Assembly (NCBI GenBank): GCA_965214125.1
Contig: CBDCBA010000024.1
Coordinates: forward strand, 558,001 to 622,000
DNA length: 64,000 bases
Reading direction: 5' to 3'
DNA from: CBDCBA01 sp965214125
Lineage (GTDB): Bacteria; Planctomycetota; Phycisphaerae; Tepidisphaerales; Tepidisphaeraceae
The notes under the pieces were generated by a model. It worked only from the letters and a program-made list of their open reading frames with translations, did no database searches and was not told the origin of the DNA. Shown here one piece after another: positions 43,351-54,169 of the stretch (position 1 is its first letter; each line of letters begins with the position of its first letter). The position numbers were made by a program, and so were the translations under genes.

Positions 43351-44463
43351 ATGCCCATCACCCGCCGTTCGCTGTTGACTGCCGCCGCCGCCTCACCGTT
43401 CGTCGCGACCGCCGCCGGGTTGGCGATGCGACAGGACCGGGAAGTGCCCGAGGACCAGAAGCTCAAGTGGGCCATCGCCGGGCTCGGCGGATACGCCAAG
43501 GGGCAGATCCTGCCCAACATGGTCAAGACCAAGTGGTGCAAGCCGTGGGCGTTCGTCACCGGCGACCCCGTGGAAGAGCAGTCGACCGCCGATCAGTACG
43601 GCGTGCCGCGCGAGCACATCGTCGGCTACGACGAGATTGGCAAGCTCAGGGACTTCGGCGTCGACGTGCTCTACGTCATCACGCCGACGGGCGTCCACGC
43701 CCGGAACGCCATCGACGGCTCGAACGCGGGCCTGCACGTGATGTGCGAGAAGCCGATGGCGCAGACCGTCGAAGAGTGCGACGCGATGATCGCCGCCGCC
43801 GAGAAGAACGGCAAAAAGCTCATGATCGGCTACCGCTGCCACTACGAGCCGCACAATCTCAAGGCAATGCAATGGGCGCGTGACGAGGAGAAGGGCCCGG
43901 TGCGCCACTTCCAGGGCGTGATCTCCTACAGCATGCGCGGCCGGCCGACTTGGCGGAACGACCCGAGCATGAACGGCGGCGGCGGGTCGCTGCCGGACCT
44001 GGGCGTCTACATGCTCAACGCCAGCCGCTACATCACCGGTGAGGAGCCCGTGGCCATCACCGCTCAAACGTACCGGCCCGAGGGCAACCCGCTCTTCCCC
44101 GAGGGGTGCTTCGCCCGAACAACGTGGACGGCTCAGTTCCCTGGCGGCGCGACGGCCGACTGCGTCAGCGCGTACGATACCGACATGGGCAACCGCTACC
44201 GCGTCGGCTGCGCTAACGGTTGGTACGAGCTCGACCCGGGCACCAGCTACGGCGGCATCACGATGTACGAGGGCGGGCGCCGCGGCCGACGCGAGGTGGA
44301 GGTCGAGGCGGGCAACATGTTCGTCAACCAGATGGACCACCTCGCCGAGTGCATCAAGAACGACACAACCCCCCGCAGCCCTGGCGAAGAGGGCCGCCGC
44401 GATGTGCGCCTGTTCCACGCCATCTGGCAGGCCGCCCGCGAGAGGCGGACGGTGGAGGTGTGA
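43351..44463 (+). CDS. Gfo/Idh/MocA-family oxidoreductase with Tat signal
   Basis: A 370-residue protein. The N-terminus ITRRSLLTAAAASPFVATAA has a twin-arginine motif followed by a hydrophobic stretch, so export in folded form is likely. The Rossmann part has WAIAGLGGYAKGQILP, and the family block is HVMCEKPMAQTVEE, with the conserved Glu-Lys-Pro. GYRCHYEPHN, next to the substrate site, matches glucose-fructose oxidoreductase-like members. It probably oxidises or reduces a sugar or cyclitol with NAD(P), which may stay bound as in other exported members. The substrate is unknown. It begins 46 bp after the helicase gene. Confidence 0.88.
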   Translation: MPITRRSLLTAAAASPFVATAAGLAMRQDREVPEDQKLKWAIAGLGGYAKGQILPNMVKTKWCKPWAFVTGDPVEEQSTADQYGVPREHIVGYDEIGKLRDFGVDVLYVITPTGVHARNAIDGSNAGLHVMCEKPMAQTVEECDAMIAAAEKNGKKLMIGYRCHYEPHNLKAMQWARDEEKGPVRHFQGVISYSMRGRPTWRNDPSMNGGGGSLPDLGVYMLNASRYITGEEPVAITAQTYRPEGNPLFPEGCFARTTWTAQFPGGATADCVSAYDTDMGNRYRVGCANGWYELDPGTSYGGITMYEGGRRGRREVEVEAGNMFVNQMDHLAECIKNDTTPRSPGEEGRRDVRLFHAIWQAARERRTVEV

Positions 44464-44472
44464 GGCCCGCAT

Positions 44473-44820
44473 TCATGTGGGTTCGCAATCCGCCTCAAGG
44501 ACGTCACCAATCGCGAGGATGACGCTTCGCAGCGTGATCTCATCGAGCCGGCCAACCGGGCCGGTGCGCGTGTCGAGCCGTTCGACCTCAATGCCGCTGA
44601 TCGCCTCGCATTGGGCGACGCAGTCTTTTGTCAGACCAAACTCTCCTTCGCGAAAGGGCACGGAATTGCGAAGGCTTCGGCGTTGTTCAAATCGTGCCGC
44701 CGTGAACGGAACGATCACGACGTAGCGTCCACGATTCAATGCATCTTTCGAAACGACAAGCACAGGCCGGCGTCCACCTTCGAAGATATCGGCGTCGTAA
44801 ATCTCACCTTGGCGGATCAC
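44473..44820 (-). CDS. MazF/PemK-type endoribonuclease toxin
   Basis: A 115-residue protein with the PemK/MazF barrel pattern: MIRQGEIYDADI, GGRRPVLVVSKDALN, YVVIVPFTA, and SGIEVERLDTRTGPVGRLD ahead of the last helix. These toxins cut mRNA at short sites. It overlaps its probable antitoxin gene by 4 bp (ATGA), with the antitoxin first, the classic arrangement. The conserved Arg in RRPVLVVS is present. The cleavage specificity cannot be read from the sequence. Confidence 0.88.
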   Translation of the reverse strand: MIRQGEIYDADIFEGGRRPVLVVSKDALNRGRYVVIVPFTAARFEQRRSLRNSVPFREGEFGLTKDCVAQCEAISGIEVERLDTRTGPVGRLDEITLRSVILAIGDVLEADCEPT

Positions 44821-45032
44821 TCGCCCTCCGCGAGTCGGCGGCCCAGGGTTCGCGCGGAGGCCTCGCGAAGCTGTCGCTGGTCTTCCGCGTCCGCCGCCTG
44901 GTCGCGCAGCTCCGCAACCTCATCGGCCGCCATGAGGACGTAGCGACGCTTGGTCTGCGGGTGAGTTACTTCCGCGGGCGCATCGGCCGCTTCAACTTCC
45001 CGCCACTGTGGTTCGGTGAGCGTCAGAGGCAT
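44817..45032 (-). CDS. Antitoxin of the MazF-type module
   Basis: A 71-residue protein from the ATG at 45032; the frame is open 39 bp further but that extension is unlike the family. It contains TEPQWREVEAADAPAEV and TKRRYVLMAADEVAELRDQA, a pattern of small antitoxins that pair with MazF in planctomycetes and cyanobacteria. The acidic helical C-terminus would wrap the toxin. It overlaps the toxin start by 4 bp. Confidence 0.72.
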   Translation of the reverse strand: MPLTLTEPQWREVEAADAPAEVTHPQTKRRYVLMAADEVAELRDQAADAEDQRQLREASARTLGRRLAEGE

Positions 45033-45114
45033 CGCGCTATTGTACATCCTGCACTTCCCGACATCCCGCACTTCGAAAGGATCAGGCGTTCGCGTGCAAG
45101 ATCAGGAGACGTCA

Positions 45115-45615
45115 ATGCTGCCGCCGCCCAGCACGCAGCACCTGGCCCGCGAGGCCGAGGCGCGGCGGATTTTGAATTGTTACGGCGACGATCTGCCGGG
45201 CATCATGGCGATGCTCGAACGTCAGTTCGGCGTGCTGCACAACCGCGCGCAGGTGGCGCTGGTGCTCTGCGGCGTTGTCATCAGCACGACTGGTTTCAGC
45301 GGGCGACTTGTGGCGGGGACGAATCGGCTGAGCCAAGTGCTGATCGTGGCCGGCCTGTCCCTCGTTGTCGTCGCGGCCGGCGTGGTCGTGCGCGGCGTGC
45401 TGCACCTGCGCTGGCTGACCATGCAGGGCGGCGACTCGACCGCGCAGTGGCTCGTCACATCGCTGAAATATCGCGACGCGAAGACGAACTACTACCGCGT
45501 GGGCGTGGTCATCCTGCTCGTCGGCCTGATCCTCTACGGCGGCGCGTTGGCCGTCACGCTCCTCAACCCCGAGGCCGACGCCCTGCCGCCGCGCCAGAGA
45601 CTTCAAACAAGATGA
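45115..45615 (+). CDS. Hypothetical membrane protein
   Basis: A 166-residue protein from the ATG at 45115, which is preceded by AGGAGA, one of the clearer ribosome-binding sites in the window. A soluble helical N-terminus (HLAREAEARRILNCYGDD) is followed by three membrane helices (about 45-63, 72-92 and 125-148). No family is recognised. It runs convergently into pdxJ; the last 13 bp of both genes overlap. Confidence 0.6.
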   Translation: MLPPPSTQHLAREAEARRILNCYGDDLPGIMAMLERQFGVLHNRAQVALVLCGVVISTTGFSGRLVAGTNRLSQVLIVAGLSLVVVAAGVVVRGVLHLRWLTMQGGDSTAQWLVTSLKYRDAKTNYYRVGVVILLVGLILYGGALAVTLLNPEADALPPRQRLQTR

Positions 45616-46379
45616 CTCGATCTCGAGCGATGGTTACCGAGGATGGTGCGGTAGAGATTAACCGCGCCTGCCAGCCCATACTCGAGTGCATCGCCGATGA
45701 GAGCGTGGCCGATACTCACCTCCGTGATCGGAGCGACGCTCTTCACGAAGTCGTGGAGATTCCGCCTGTTCAGATCATGGCCAGCGTTCACCCCGAGTCC
45801 CGCATTGGCCGCAGCTTTGGCACTTTGAGAAAAGGCTGATCGAGTCCGCTCATAAAGATCTACTGCAGAACGTCGCCGCGCGTGCGCCTCGGCGAACGAC
45901 TCCGTGTACAGCTCGACCCGGTCCGCCCCCGTCTCGACGACGCGCGCGACCTGCTCCGGATTGGGGTCCATGAAGACGCTCACCCGGCAGCCAACCTCCT
46001 TCAACTCCGCGATAATCGGCCGAAGCCGCTCGATGTCGCCTGGCATTGCAAAGCCGTGGTCGCTCGTGTTCTGGTTCGGATCATCGGGCACGAGCGTCGC
46101 CTGCTGCGGGCGGATCGTCTGGACCAGCTCCATCCACCGGCCTTCGAACGGATTGCCCTCGATGTTAAACTCGGCCCCGTCGAATCGTGCCACAAGGTTC
46201 GCCAGCGGCCGCGCATCGGCGTAGCGGATGTGCCGCTCGTCAGGCCGCGGGTGAATCGTGATGCCGTGCGCCCCCGCCTGTAGCGCCCGCCGCGCCAGGT
46301 GAACCACGTCCGGCCCCTTCCCCTCGCGCGCGTTGCGGAGCAGGGCGATCTTGTTCACGTTCACCGAGAGAAGCGGCAT
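45603..46379 (-). CDS. pdxJ: Pyridoxine 5'-phosphate synthase
   Basis: A 258-residue TIM-barrel enzyme that joins 1-deoxyxylulose 5-phosphate and 3-amino-2-oxopropyl phosphate in vitamin B6 synthesis. The start LLSVNVNKIALLRNAR and ITIHPRPDERHIR are the family's first blocks; the latter binds phosphate. FNIEGNP, TLVPDDPNQNTSDHG, VELYTESFA and VNAGHDLN follow in order. The N-V-N-K variant in place of N-x-D-H is as in the Bacteroidetes-type subfamily. The start is the ATG at 46379; upstream codons of the open frame come from a repeat. No pdxA is adjacent. Confidence 0.93.
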   Translation of the reverse strand: MPLLSVNVNKIALLRNAREGKGPDVVHLARRALQAGAHGITIHPRPDERHIRYADARPLANLVARFDGAEFNIEGNPFEGRWMELVQTIRPQQATLVPDDPNQNTSDHGFAMPGDIERLRPIIAELKEVGCRVSVFMDPNPEQVARVVETGADRVELYTESFAEAHARRRSAVDLYERTRSAFSQSAKAAANAGLGVNAGHDLNRRNLHDFVKSVAPITEVSIGHALIGDALEYGLAGAVNLYRTILGNHRSRSSHLV

Positions 46380-46384
46380 GACGG

Positions 46385-46482
46385 AAAGGATGAAAGTTGA
46401 AGGATGAAGGATGAACCCGAGCCAGAAGGTAGCGTCTTCCTCCGACTCAGGTTCATCCTTCATCCTTCTGCCTTCATCCTTT
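46385..46482. repeat. Inverted repeat, AAGGATGAAGGATGAACC family
   Basis: Arms at 46385-46417 and 46450-46482 match at about 30 of 33 positions. Each arm consists of short GGATGAA repeats rather than a GC-rich hairpin. It lies between pdxJ and the next minus-strand gene. It is AT-rich for this window and creates a false N-terminal extension of pdxJ. Confidence 0.8.
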
Positions 46483-46486
46483 CAGC

Positions 46487-47827
46487 TCACACCTCTTCAT
46501 CCACGTACGCCACGTGCCGCACATAGCCACGCGGCTCGAAGCCGGCGCCGAGGGCGCCGATCATCAGGCAGAGCGCGGCGACGAAGGCGGACAGGATCGC
46601 GTAGCGCCCCGCGCTTACCGGCTGCGGAACCGAGGCTGCCCAGTTGTTCACGACGCTCGGCGGGTACAGGCTCCACGCGATCACCATCGACGCGACGAAG
46701 AGCGCGGCGTAGGTGGTGATCATCCCCGCGACCACCGCCAGCGAGACGGCGACGTTGCCGACGGAGCGTTGCTCGCTCAGCCGCGCGGGCCGATCGTGTC
46801 GAGACGCGGTCACGAGTGGGCCGCCGCGCGGCTCGTGGATCAGCAAGCGTTGGCGGTGGATGACGTAGCCGCTGGCGACGACGAGCGCGATGAGCGAGAG
46901 CACGGCCGCCCGCCACGCCGGCTGGCTCATGCCCGCCTCCCACGTTTCGGCGGTCATTAACAGGATCACCAGTGAGCTTGCCGCTGCGGCCGTCAGGCGG
47001 CCCAGGCGCCGCGGGATCTGCCACGGCTTGATCCGCGCCACGATGCGGGCGACGTCGTCCAGGTTCTGCCACGCCGCCAGCAGGGCGAACTTCAGCCGAC
47101 CCGCCCGTCCGGCGAACCGCGCGAACGTGGTGGGTGGGATTGGAGCATCCGAACCGCCCTCCTCCTCCAACCGCGGGTCCGCCACGTCCGCCAGCTCCTC
47201 GCGCAGATCGGCGATCGTCTCGGCTGTGTAACCCTGCATGCGGTCGAGATCGTGGACCGTGTGCGGCGGGTGCATGAAGCCGACCGGATCGCCCACATGC
47301 CCGATGCCGACAAGGTGCCCCTGCAGGTGCGCCGCCAGGTGCGCGATCCGGCGGCTGGTCGTCTCGATGCTCTGGCGGCGGCACGCCTTGTCGTTGGGGT
47401 CCTCGCACGCCTCCCACAGCCGCCCGGCGGACATCACCGCGCAGCCGACGGCCGAGGACGGCGCGCCCAGCGGCGCGTTGCGCTCGTAGCCGACGAGCTC
47501 GCCGGGCCAGAGCGCGATCGCGAAGTCCCACCGGTGCGCCTCGCGCTCCTGCAGCGCGGCGTCGAGCAGCATGACCGGCTCGACGGCGGCGTTCACGCCC
47601 TCGCCGCGCACGCCGCTGAGCGTGACCAGCGGCACGCGCCAGTCGAACTCCGGGAAGCTGTCGCGCATCTGCCGCACGAACAGCCCCCGCGCGCGGCGGG
47701 CGGCCTGATCGAGCGCTTTATCGAACGGGCCGACCAGTAGCCAGCCGACCTCCACCACCGCCGGCGGCGGCACGGGAGCGGCGGGAACGTCCGCGGCTGC
47801 TTCGGGTTCTGGCGCCGCCGCGGTCAC
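46487..47827 (-). CDS. Membrane protein with degenerate metzincin-like motif
   Basis: A 446-residue protein, GTG start. A Pro/Ala-rich N-terminus leads into a soluble domain of about 200 residues. That domain has HLQGHLVGIGH at 167-177, exactly the spacing of the metzincin zinc motif H-E-x-x-H-x-x-G-x-x-H, but the catalytic Glu is Leu. FMHPP at about 184-188 is placed like a Met-turn. The C-terminal half has four membrane helices (about 280-300, 312-330, 360-385 and 405-425). It may be an inactive (pseudo-)protease or metal-binding sensor domain on a membrane anchor. No closer family is recognised. Confidence 0.65.
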   Translation of the reverse strand: MTAAAPEPEAAADVPAAPVPPPAVVEVGWLLVGPFDKALDQAARRARGLFVRQMRDSFPEFDWRVPLVTLSGVRGEGVNAAVEPVMLLDAALQEREAHRWDFAIALWPGELVGYERNAPLGAPSSAVGCAVMSAGRLWEACEDPNDKACRRQSIETTSRRIAHLAAHLQGHLVGIGHVGDPVGFMHPPHTVHDLDRMQGYTAETIADLREELADVADPRLEEEGGSDAPIPPTTFARFAGRAGRLKFALLAAWQNLDDVARIVARIKPWQIPRRLGRLTAAAASSLVILLMTAETWEAGMSQPAWRAAVLSLIALVVASGYVIHRQRLLIHEPRGGPLVTASRHDRPARLSEQRSVGNVAVSLAVVAGMITTYAALFVASMVIAWSLYPPSVVNNWAASVPQPVSAGRYAILSAFVAALCLMIGALGAGFEPRGYVRHVAYVDEEV

Positions 47828-47867
47828 GGCGGCAGCTTAGCGGCGGGCGCGGCGGTAAGCTGACGTT

Positions 47868-48893
47868 ATGGCGATTCCACGCGAGGCCTGGGGCAGCACC
47901 GGCGGTTGGATCACGGCCGGCGCGCTCGCATTGGCCCTGCTTGGCGGCGTCGCGTACCTCGGCAACGCGCGGGCGATGACCGGGCCAACCGAGTTGGGGC
48001 GCGACGCCGCGCGCTGGTCTGCCATCGCCCAGCCGACCGACCCGGCGGTCATCCTCGGCGGCAGGCAGGCCCCGGCCGATGCCGCCGTCCTCTACCGCGA
48101 CGCCGCCGCCCGATACCACAGTCGCCCCGCCGCGCGACGTCCATACGACGACCTGCTCGACGACGGCGTGACCGAGCCCGCCCGTGCCGGTTCGCTGCCG
48201 CTGATCGACCAGTTAATCGACGCGCGCGGCGACGGCACCGTTACCCTCTTCGGCGACCGGCCCGAACGTCTCATCAGCGGCGAAGGCGCGACGAGCGAGT
48301 TAGAAGCCCTGCTCGCCCTCGGCCGCGCCACGGCACGGCAGGGAACGCTGCTCGCCACCCGCGCGCGGCGCGACGGCACGAACAGCGACCTCGCCCAAGC
48401 CCAGGCCCATTTCGAGGCCGCTTACTCGCTCGGGCTTCACCTGTTCGATGAGCGCATCACGCACCGTGAGTTCGAGGTCGGGTACCGCCTGATGGGGGAG
48501 GGGCTCAGCGGGCTGACGTCAATCGCGCGGCTCGCGGAGGACGCCGAGCGGCAGGCGGCGATGCAGGCGCAGCGCGACGCGCTGGCCGCTTACGTGCGCG
48601 ACGAGGTCGGCCCGGTCTGGGCGGCGATCGGCACGATCAACGACCGCTCGCGCGCCGGCGACGCCGCCGACCTGCACGCGGGGGACGTCGCGGCGATTGC
48701 CGCAAACGACACGGCCGCATCGCTATGGCGGACGGAGGCCATCCTGCGCCTGGGCCAGTACGCAATCGACGCCGATCGCCCCGCCGACTCGGCCGGCGCG
48801 CGGCGGATTTTGGAACGCTTGGCCGACGACGTCGCCAGCGACCCCCGCCTCGCCGCCGCCCACGCGAAAGCGATGGAATACGCCGGCGAATGA
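47868..48893 (+). CDS. Hypothetical protein with N-terminal membrane anchor
   Basis: A 341-residue protein. One hydrophobic helix at about 14-32 (WITAGALALALLGGVAYLG) is followed by an all-helical, Ala/Arg/Asp-rich domain resembling TPR-like or tetratrico-type bundles (YRDAAARY, ALLALGRATARQG, AQAHFEAAYSLGLHL). No family is recognised. It starts 40 bp from the divergent metzincin-like gene and is convergent with the dciA-like gene, 4 bp away. Confidence 0.6.
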   Translation: MAIPREAWGSTGGWITAGALALALLGGVAYLGNARAMTGPTELGRDAARWSAIAQPTDPAVILGGRQAPADAAVLYRDAAARYHSRPAARRPYDDLLDDGVTEPARAGSLPLIDQLIDARGDGTVTLFGDRPERLISGEGATSELEALLALGRATARQGTLLATRARRDGTNSDLAQAQAHFEAAYSLGLHLFDERITHREFEVGYRLMGEGLSGLTSIARLAEDAERQAAMQAQRDALAAYVRDEVGPVWAAIGTINDRSRAGDAADLHAGDVAAIAANDTAASLWRTEAILRLGQYAIDADRPADSAGARRILERLADDVASDPRLAAAHAKAMEYAGE

Positions 48894-48897
48894 GGCG

Positions 48898-49284
48898 CTA
48901 GAACGTCGCCTCGCCGTGGGCGTCGTACCAGCGGCCGCGCTTGAGGGTGATTCGGCGGACGCCGGCGGCGCGGCAGGCGACGAGCAGGCGTCGTTCCAGG
49001 CCGGCGAGCATCAGTTGCTTGAGTTCGTAGAGGTGCGGCGCGCTGTCGACCATCACGCCGAGCCGGCCGCGGTGCAGCGACTCCAGGCAGGATCGCTCCT
49101 GCAACGCCTCGGGCACGAGCTGGCCCCACACCTCGGCCACCTGCGCCAGCTTCGACTGGCGGCGCTCGATCTGCCGCTCGTACAGCTCCACCAATGCACC
49201 GCCGATCAGATCGCCCACGGCATCGTCACGCCGCTTGTGGCGATCGAGCCGGGCAAGATCGAAAATGTCGCTGGCCTCGGACAT
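48898..49284 (-). CDS. DciA-like (DUF721) protein
   Basis: A 128-residue protein of the DUF721 family. The pattern VAEVWGQLVPEALQERS, then GRLGVMVDSAPHLYELK and ACRAAGVRRITLKRG, is typical of this KH-like domain. DciA is the ancestral loader or operator of the DnaB helicase in bacteria without DnaC. Its location just downstream of dnaN (25 bp, same strand) supports a replication role and suggests one transcript. Confidence 0.82.
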   Translation of the reverse strand: MSEASDIFDLARLDRHKRRDDAVGDLIGGALVELYERQIERRQSKLAQVAEVWGQLVPEALQERSCLESLHRGRLGVMVDSAPHLYELKQLMLAGLERRLLVACRAAGVRRITLKRGRWYDAHGEATF

Positions 49285-49309
49285 GAGCGACTACGGAGAG
49301 GGAAACCGG

Positions 49310-50434
49310 CTACTGAAGGTTGACCGGCATGATGACGTACTCGAACGCGTCGCCCGCCTTGATCAAACCCGGCCGGTTGGGCGCGCTGAGCTCGAGCGTG
49401 ATGTCGTCGGCGTCGCTGACCTTAAGCGCTTCGACAAGGTACTGCGGATTGAAGCCAATCTCGACCGGATCGCCGTCGTACTTGCAGGCGAACTTCACCT
49501 CCGCCTCGCCCGCCTCGGGGCTGCGGCTGGTGAGCTTGAGCCCGTCGCCGTCGAAGGCCATCCGCACGCCCTTGCTCTCCTCGGTCGTCAGCAGCGCCGC
49601 ACGCCGCACGGCGCTCATGAAGTCGCCGCAGGCGGCCGTCATCGTCTTGTCGTTGTCGCGCGGGATCACGTCTTCAAAGGGCGGGAATTGCCCCTCGACC
49701 AAGCTCGTCTTGAGCGTCGCCGCCGCGGTGGCGACGAGCACCTCGTTCGGCTTGATCTTGATCCTGACCAACTCTTCCGGGTCGCCGATGAGTTTGTCGA
49801 CGAGTTGCAGGCTTTTCGTCGGGATGATCGCGCTGGGCGCGCTCTTGGCATCCTTGGCGTCAACGTTGATCGTCGCCTCGCCGACCATTTTGGCCAAGCG
49901 TTTGCCGTCGGTAGCGACCATCATCACGACCTTGCGCCCGTCGAGTTCGCGGACCGTCGTCAGCACGCCGTTGAAGGCGTACCGCGTCCCCTCGCGCGCC
50001 GCGGCGAAGGCGGTTTTGTGGATCAGCGTCTTGAGCTGCTTGCCGGGGATCTCGATGTCGGCGTCGCCCTCGAAGGTCGGCTCGGGCGGAAAGTCGGCAG
50101 GGTTCTGCGTATAGACGGTGAACTTGCTGTCGCCGCCGGAGATGACGCATTGCTCGCCCTTGAGCTCGATGCTGAGTGTGTCGTCGACGCTCTCGCGCAC
50201 GATGTCGCGCAGCTTGTCGGCCGGCAGCAGCGTCTGGCCGTCCTGCTCGACCTGGACCTGCGCGTCCTCGTAGCGAACGGCGACCTCCTGGTCGGTGGCC
50301 ACGAGCACGAGCTTATCGTTGCCGGCAACGAGCTTGACGCACCCCAGCACCGGCTTGGGCGTGCGCGAGGGCACGGCCTGGCTGACGACGCCGAGCGCTT
50401 CGAGGAGGGCCCCACGGTTGCAGATCACTTTCAT
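49310..50434 (-). CDS. dnaN: DNA polymerase III sliding clamp (beta subunit)
   Basis: A 374-residue protein with the three-domain clamp fold: MKVICNRGALLEALGVVSQA at the start, FPPEPTFEGD, AAREGTRYAFNGVL with VVMMVATDGKRLAK in the middle, and the C-terminal YVIMPVNLQ, whose M-P-V-x-L end is part of the client-binding pocket. It forms a ring dimer around DNA and tethers polymerases. dnaA is not upstream, so the classical dnaA-dnaN order is broken; a dciA-like gene follows instead. Confidence 0.96.
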   Translation of the reverse strand: MKVICNRGALLEALGVVSQAVPSRTPKPVLGCVKLVAGNDKLVLVATDQEVAVRYEDAQVQVEQDGQTLLPADKLRDIVRESVDDTLSIELKGEQCVISGGDSKFTVYTQNPADFPPEPTFEGDADIEIPGKQLKTLIHKTAFAAAREGTRYAFNGVLTTVRELDGRKVVMMVATDGKRLAKMVGEATINVDAKDAKSAPSAIIPTKSLQLVDKLIGDPEELVRIKIKPNEVLVATAAATLKTSLVEGQFPPFEDVIPRDNDKTMTAACGDFMSAVRRAALLTTEESKGVRMAFDGDGLKLTSRSPEAGEAEVKFACKYDGDPVEIGFNPQYLVEALKVSDADDITLELSAPNRPGLIKAGDAFEYVIMPVNLQ

Positions 50435-51019
50435 GGTTGGGCGGTTCGGGTCAGGGTGCGTTGGCGCGGTGCCACGGGGAGAGTTGCCGACAGGTGGGGA
50501 CTATACCGCCTCTGCCCGCGGGTCGTTGCCGGGCGGACGGCCCGCGACGGCGCGGCGAGGCGGGCGCCGCCTTCGCCGCGGGGACAACCTTCCCTCCTCC
50601 GATTCGGACGGACGAGTGAAAGAACTTAAGTTTGGCCGAAGTACTCCAGAGCCTGTCGATAGCCGTGCACAACCCCGCCGCGCCGCGCGCAACCCGCTGC
50701 GACCGAACGCGCTGCCGCCGGCGGCGGCCGCCGCGGCCCGTTGCACAACCTGTCGCCCGCTGGCGCGCCGGCAGCGCTCGCAGCCGACTCGGCGCGACAG
50801 GCGGACTACGCGGCCGACCGAGAGTGCTCACCCGCGACGCCGGCACCGGCCCGGCGCGTCAGGCGGCCGCGCGCCCGCGACAGGGTTCCCACGCCCTTTG
50901 CACGGGAGGCGTCGCGCCCGCTTCGGCAAGAAGCCGACGCCGGGGCGAAATCTCGCGAAAATCCCGGCACGCCAGGTTGTCCCCGCGATCAGGCTCGGGC
51001 GGGTAGGCTTGTGCCGACG
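50435..51019. other. Gene-free region upstream of dnaN
   Basis: 585 bp between divergent dnaN and the HExxH membrane protein. No protein-like frame is found. A TATAGT on the minus strand near 50505 could be the -10 element of a dnaN promoter. No run of TTATCCACA-like DnaA boxes is seen, so there is no sequence support for an origin. Local low-complexity GC (alternating GCCGCC/GCGCGC) occurs at about 50675-50745. Confidence 0.4.
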
Positions 51020-51432
51020 ATGCGGCATCGCGCGACGCGACTCTCCCGATTCTGGCGATACGTGTGGGCCGGCCCCACGACGTTGATCGGCGTGGCGGCG
51101 GCGTTCCTGACCTTCGCCACCGGCGGGCGCGGCCGACCCGTGACGGGCGTGCTCGAAATCCACGGCGGCTTCGCCACCTGGCTGCTCCGCCGCGTGGGCG
51201 CCAGCGCCATGACGCTGGGGCACGTCGTCCTCGCGCGCGACAGCGACGCCCACGAATGGTCACGCGAGCACGAGCGCGTTCACGTCCGCCAGGTCGAACG
51301 CTGGGGGCCGCTCTTCCTGCCCGCCTACGGCATCGCCAGCCTGCTCGCGTGGGCGCGCGGGGCGCACTACTACTTCGACAACCCCTTCGAGATCGAGGCC
51401 TACGCGCTCGACGGCCGCGGGGACATACGCTC

Positions 51433-51436
<4 letters not shown>
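51020..51436 (+). CDS. Membrane protein with HExxH motif, possible zinc peptidase-like
   Basis: A 138-residue protein from the ATG at 51020. A hydrophobic stretch near residue 15-35 is followed by TGVLEIHGGFATWLLRR and LGHVVLARD. The motif EHERVHVRQVERWGPLF contains His-Glu-x-x-His (HERVH), the zincin signature, and a second hydrophobic segment (FLPAYGIASLLAWARG) follows. The length is short for a known protease, and no third ligand is obvious. The stop overlaps the start of hrpB (TTGA), so the two are coupled. Confidence 0.65.
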
Positions 51437-53934
<2,498 letters not shown>

Positions 53935-53942
53935 ACCCAAAG

Positions 53943-54010
53943 GTAGCTGCGTCGCCACGCGACGCAGGGAGTGCGAGCGAACCGCCTGCGTCGCGTGGCG
54001 ACGCAGCTAC
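53943..54010. repeat. REP doublet, GTAG head, CTGCGTCGC family
   Basis: The left unit is GTAG plus CTGCGTCGC, CAC, GCGACGCAG. The right unit is the inverted CTGCGTCGC, GTG, GCGACGCAG, CTAC. It is the second copy of the family at 13613-13690. It starts 9 bp after the hrpB stop codon. Confidence 0.88.
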
Positions 54011-54169
54011 CGCAATGCGCTATCCGTTCAACTTGCGAGTGCCTCCCGCTCGCACCCGCAATCAGGGCAACGCTTGGGCGAGGCGCGAAGGTCGTGGCCG
54101 CACTCGACACACTGCCCGCGACACCGGCGTCCTACTTGAGTCCGTCACGCTCGCTAGCATCGTCGCCCC

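Noticed and set aside
46380..46463. N-terminal extension of PdxJ
   Set aside because: The extra 28 codons are the palindrome at 46385-46482; the family's first conserved block starts right after the ATG at 46379.
50435..51019. Replication origin next to dnaN
   Set aside because: No cluster of DnaA boxes or AT-rich unwinding segment is visible by eye.
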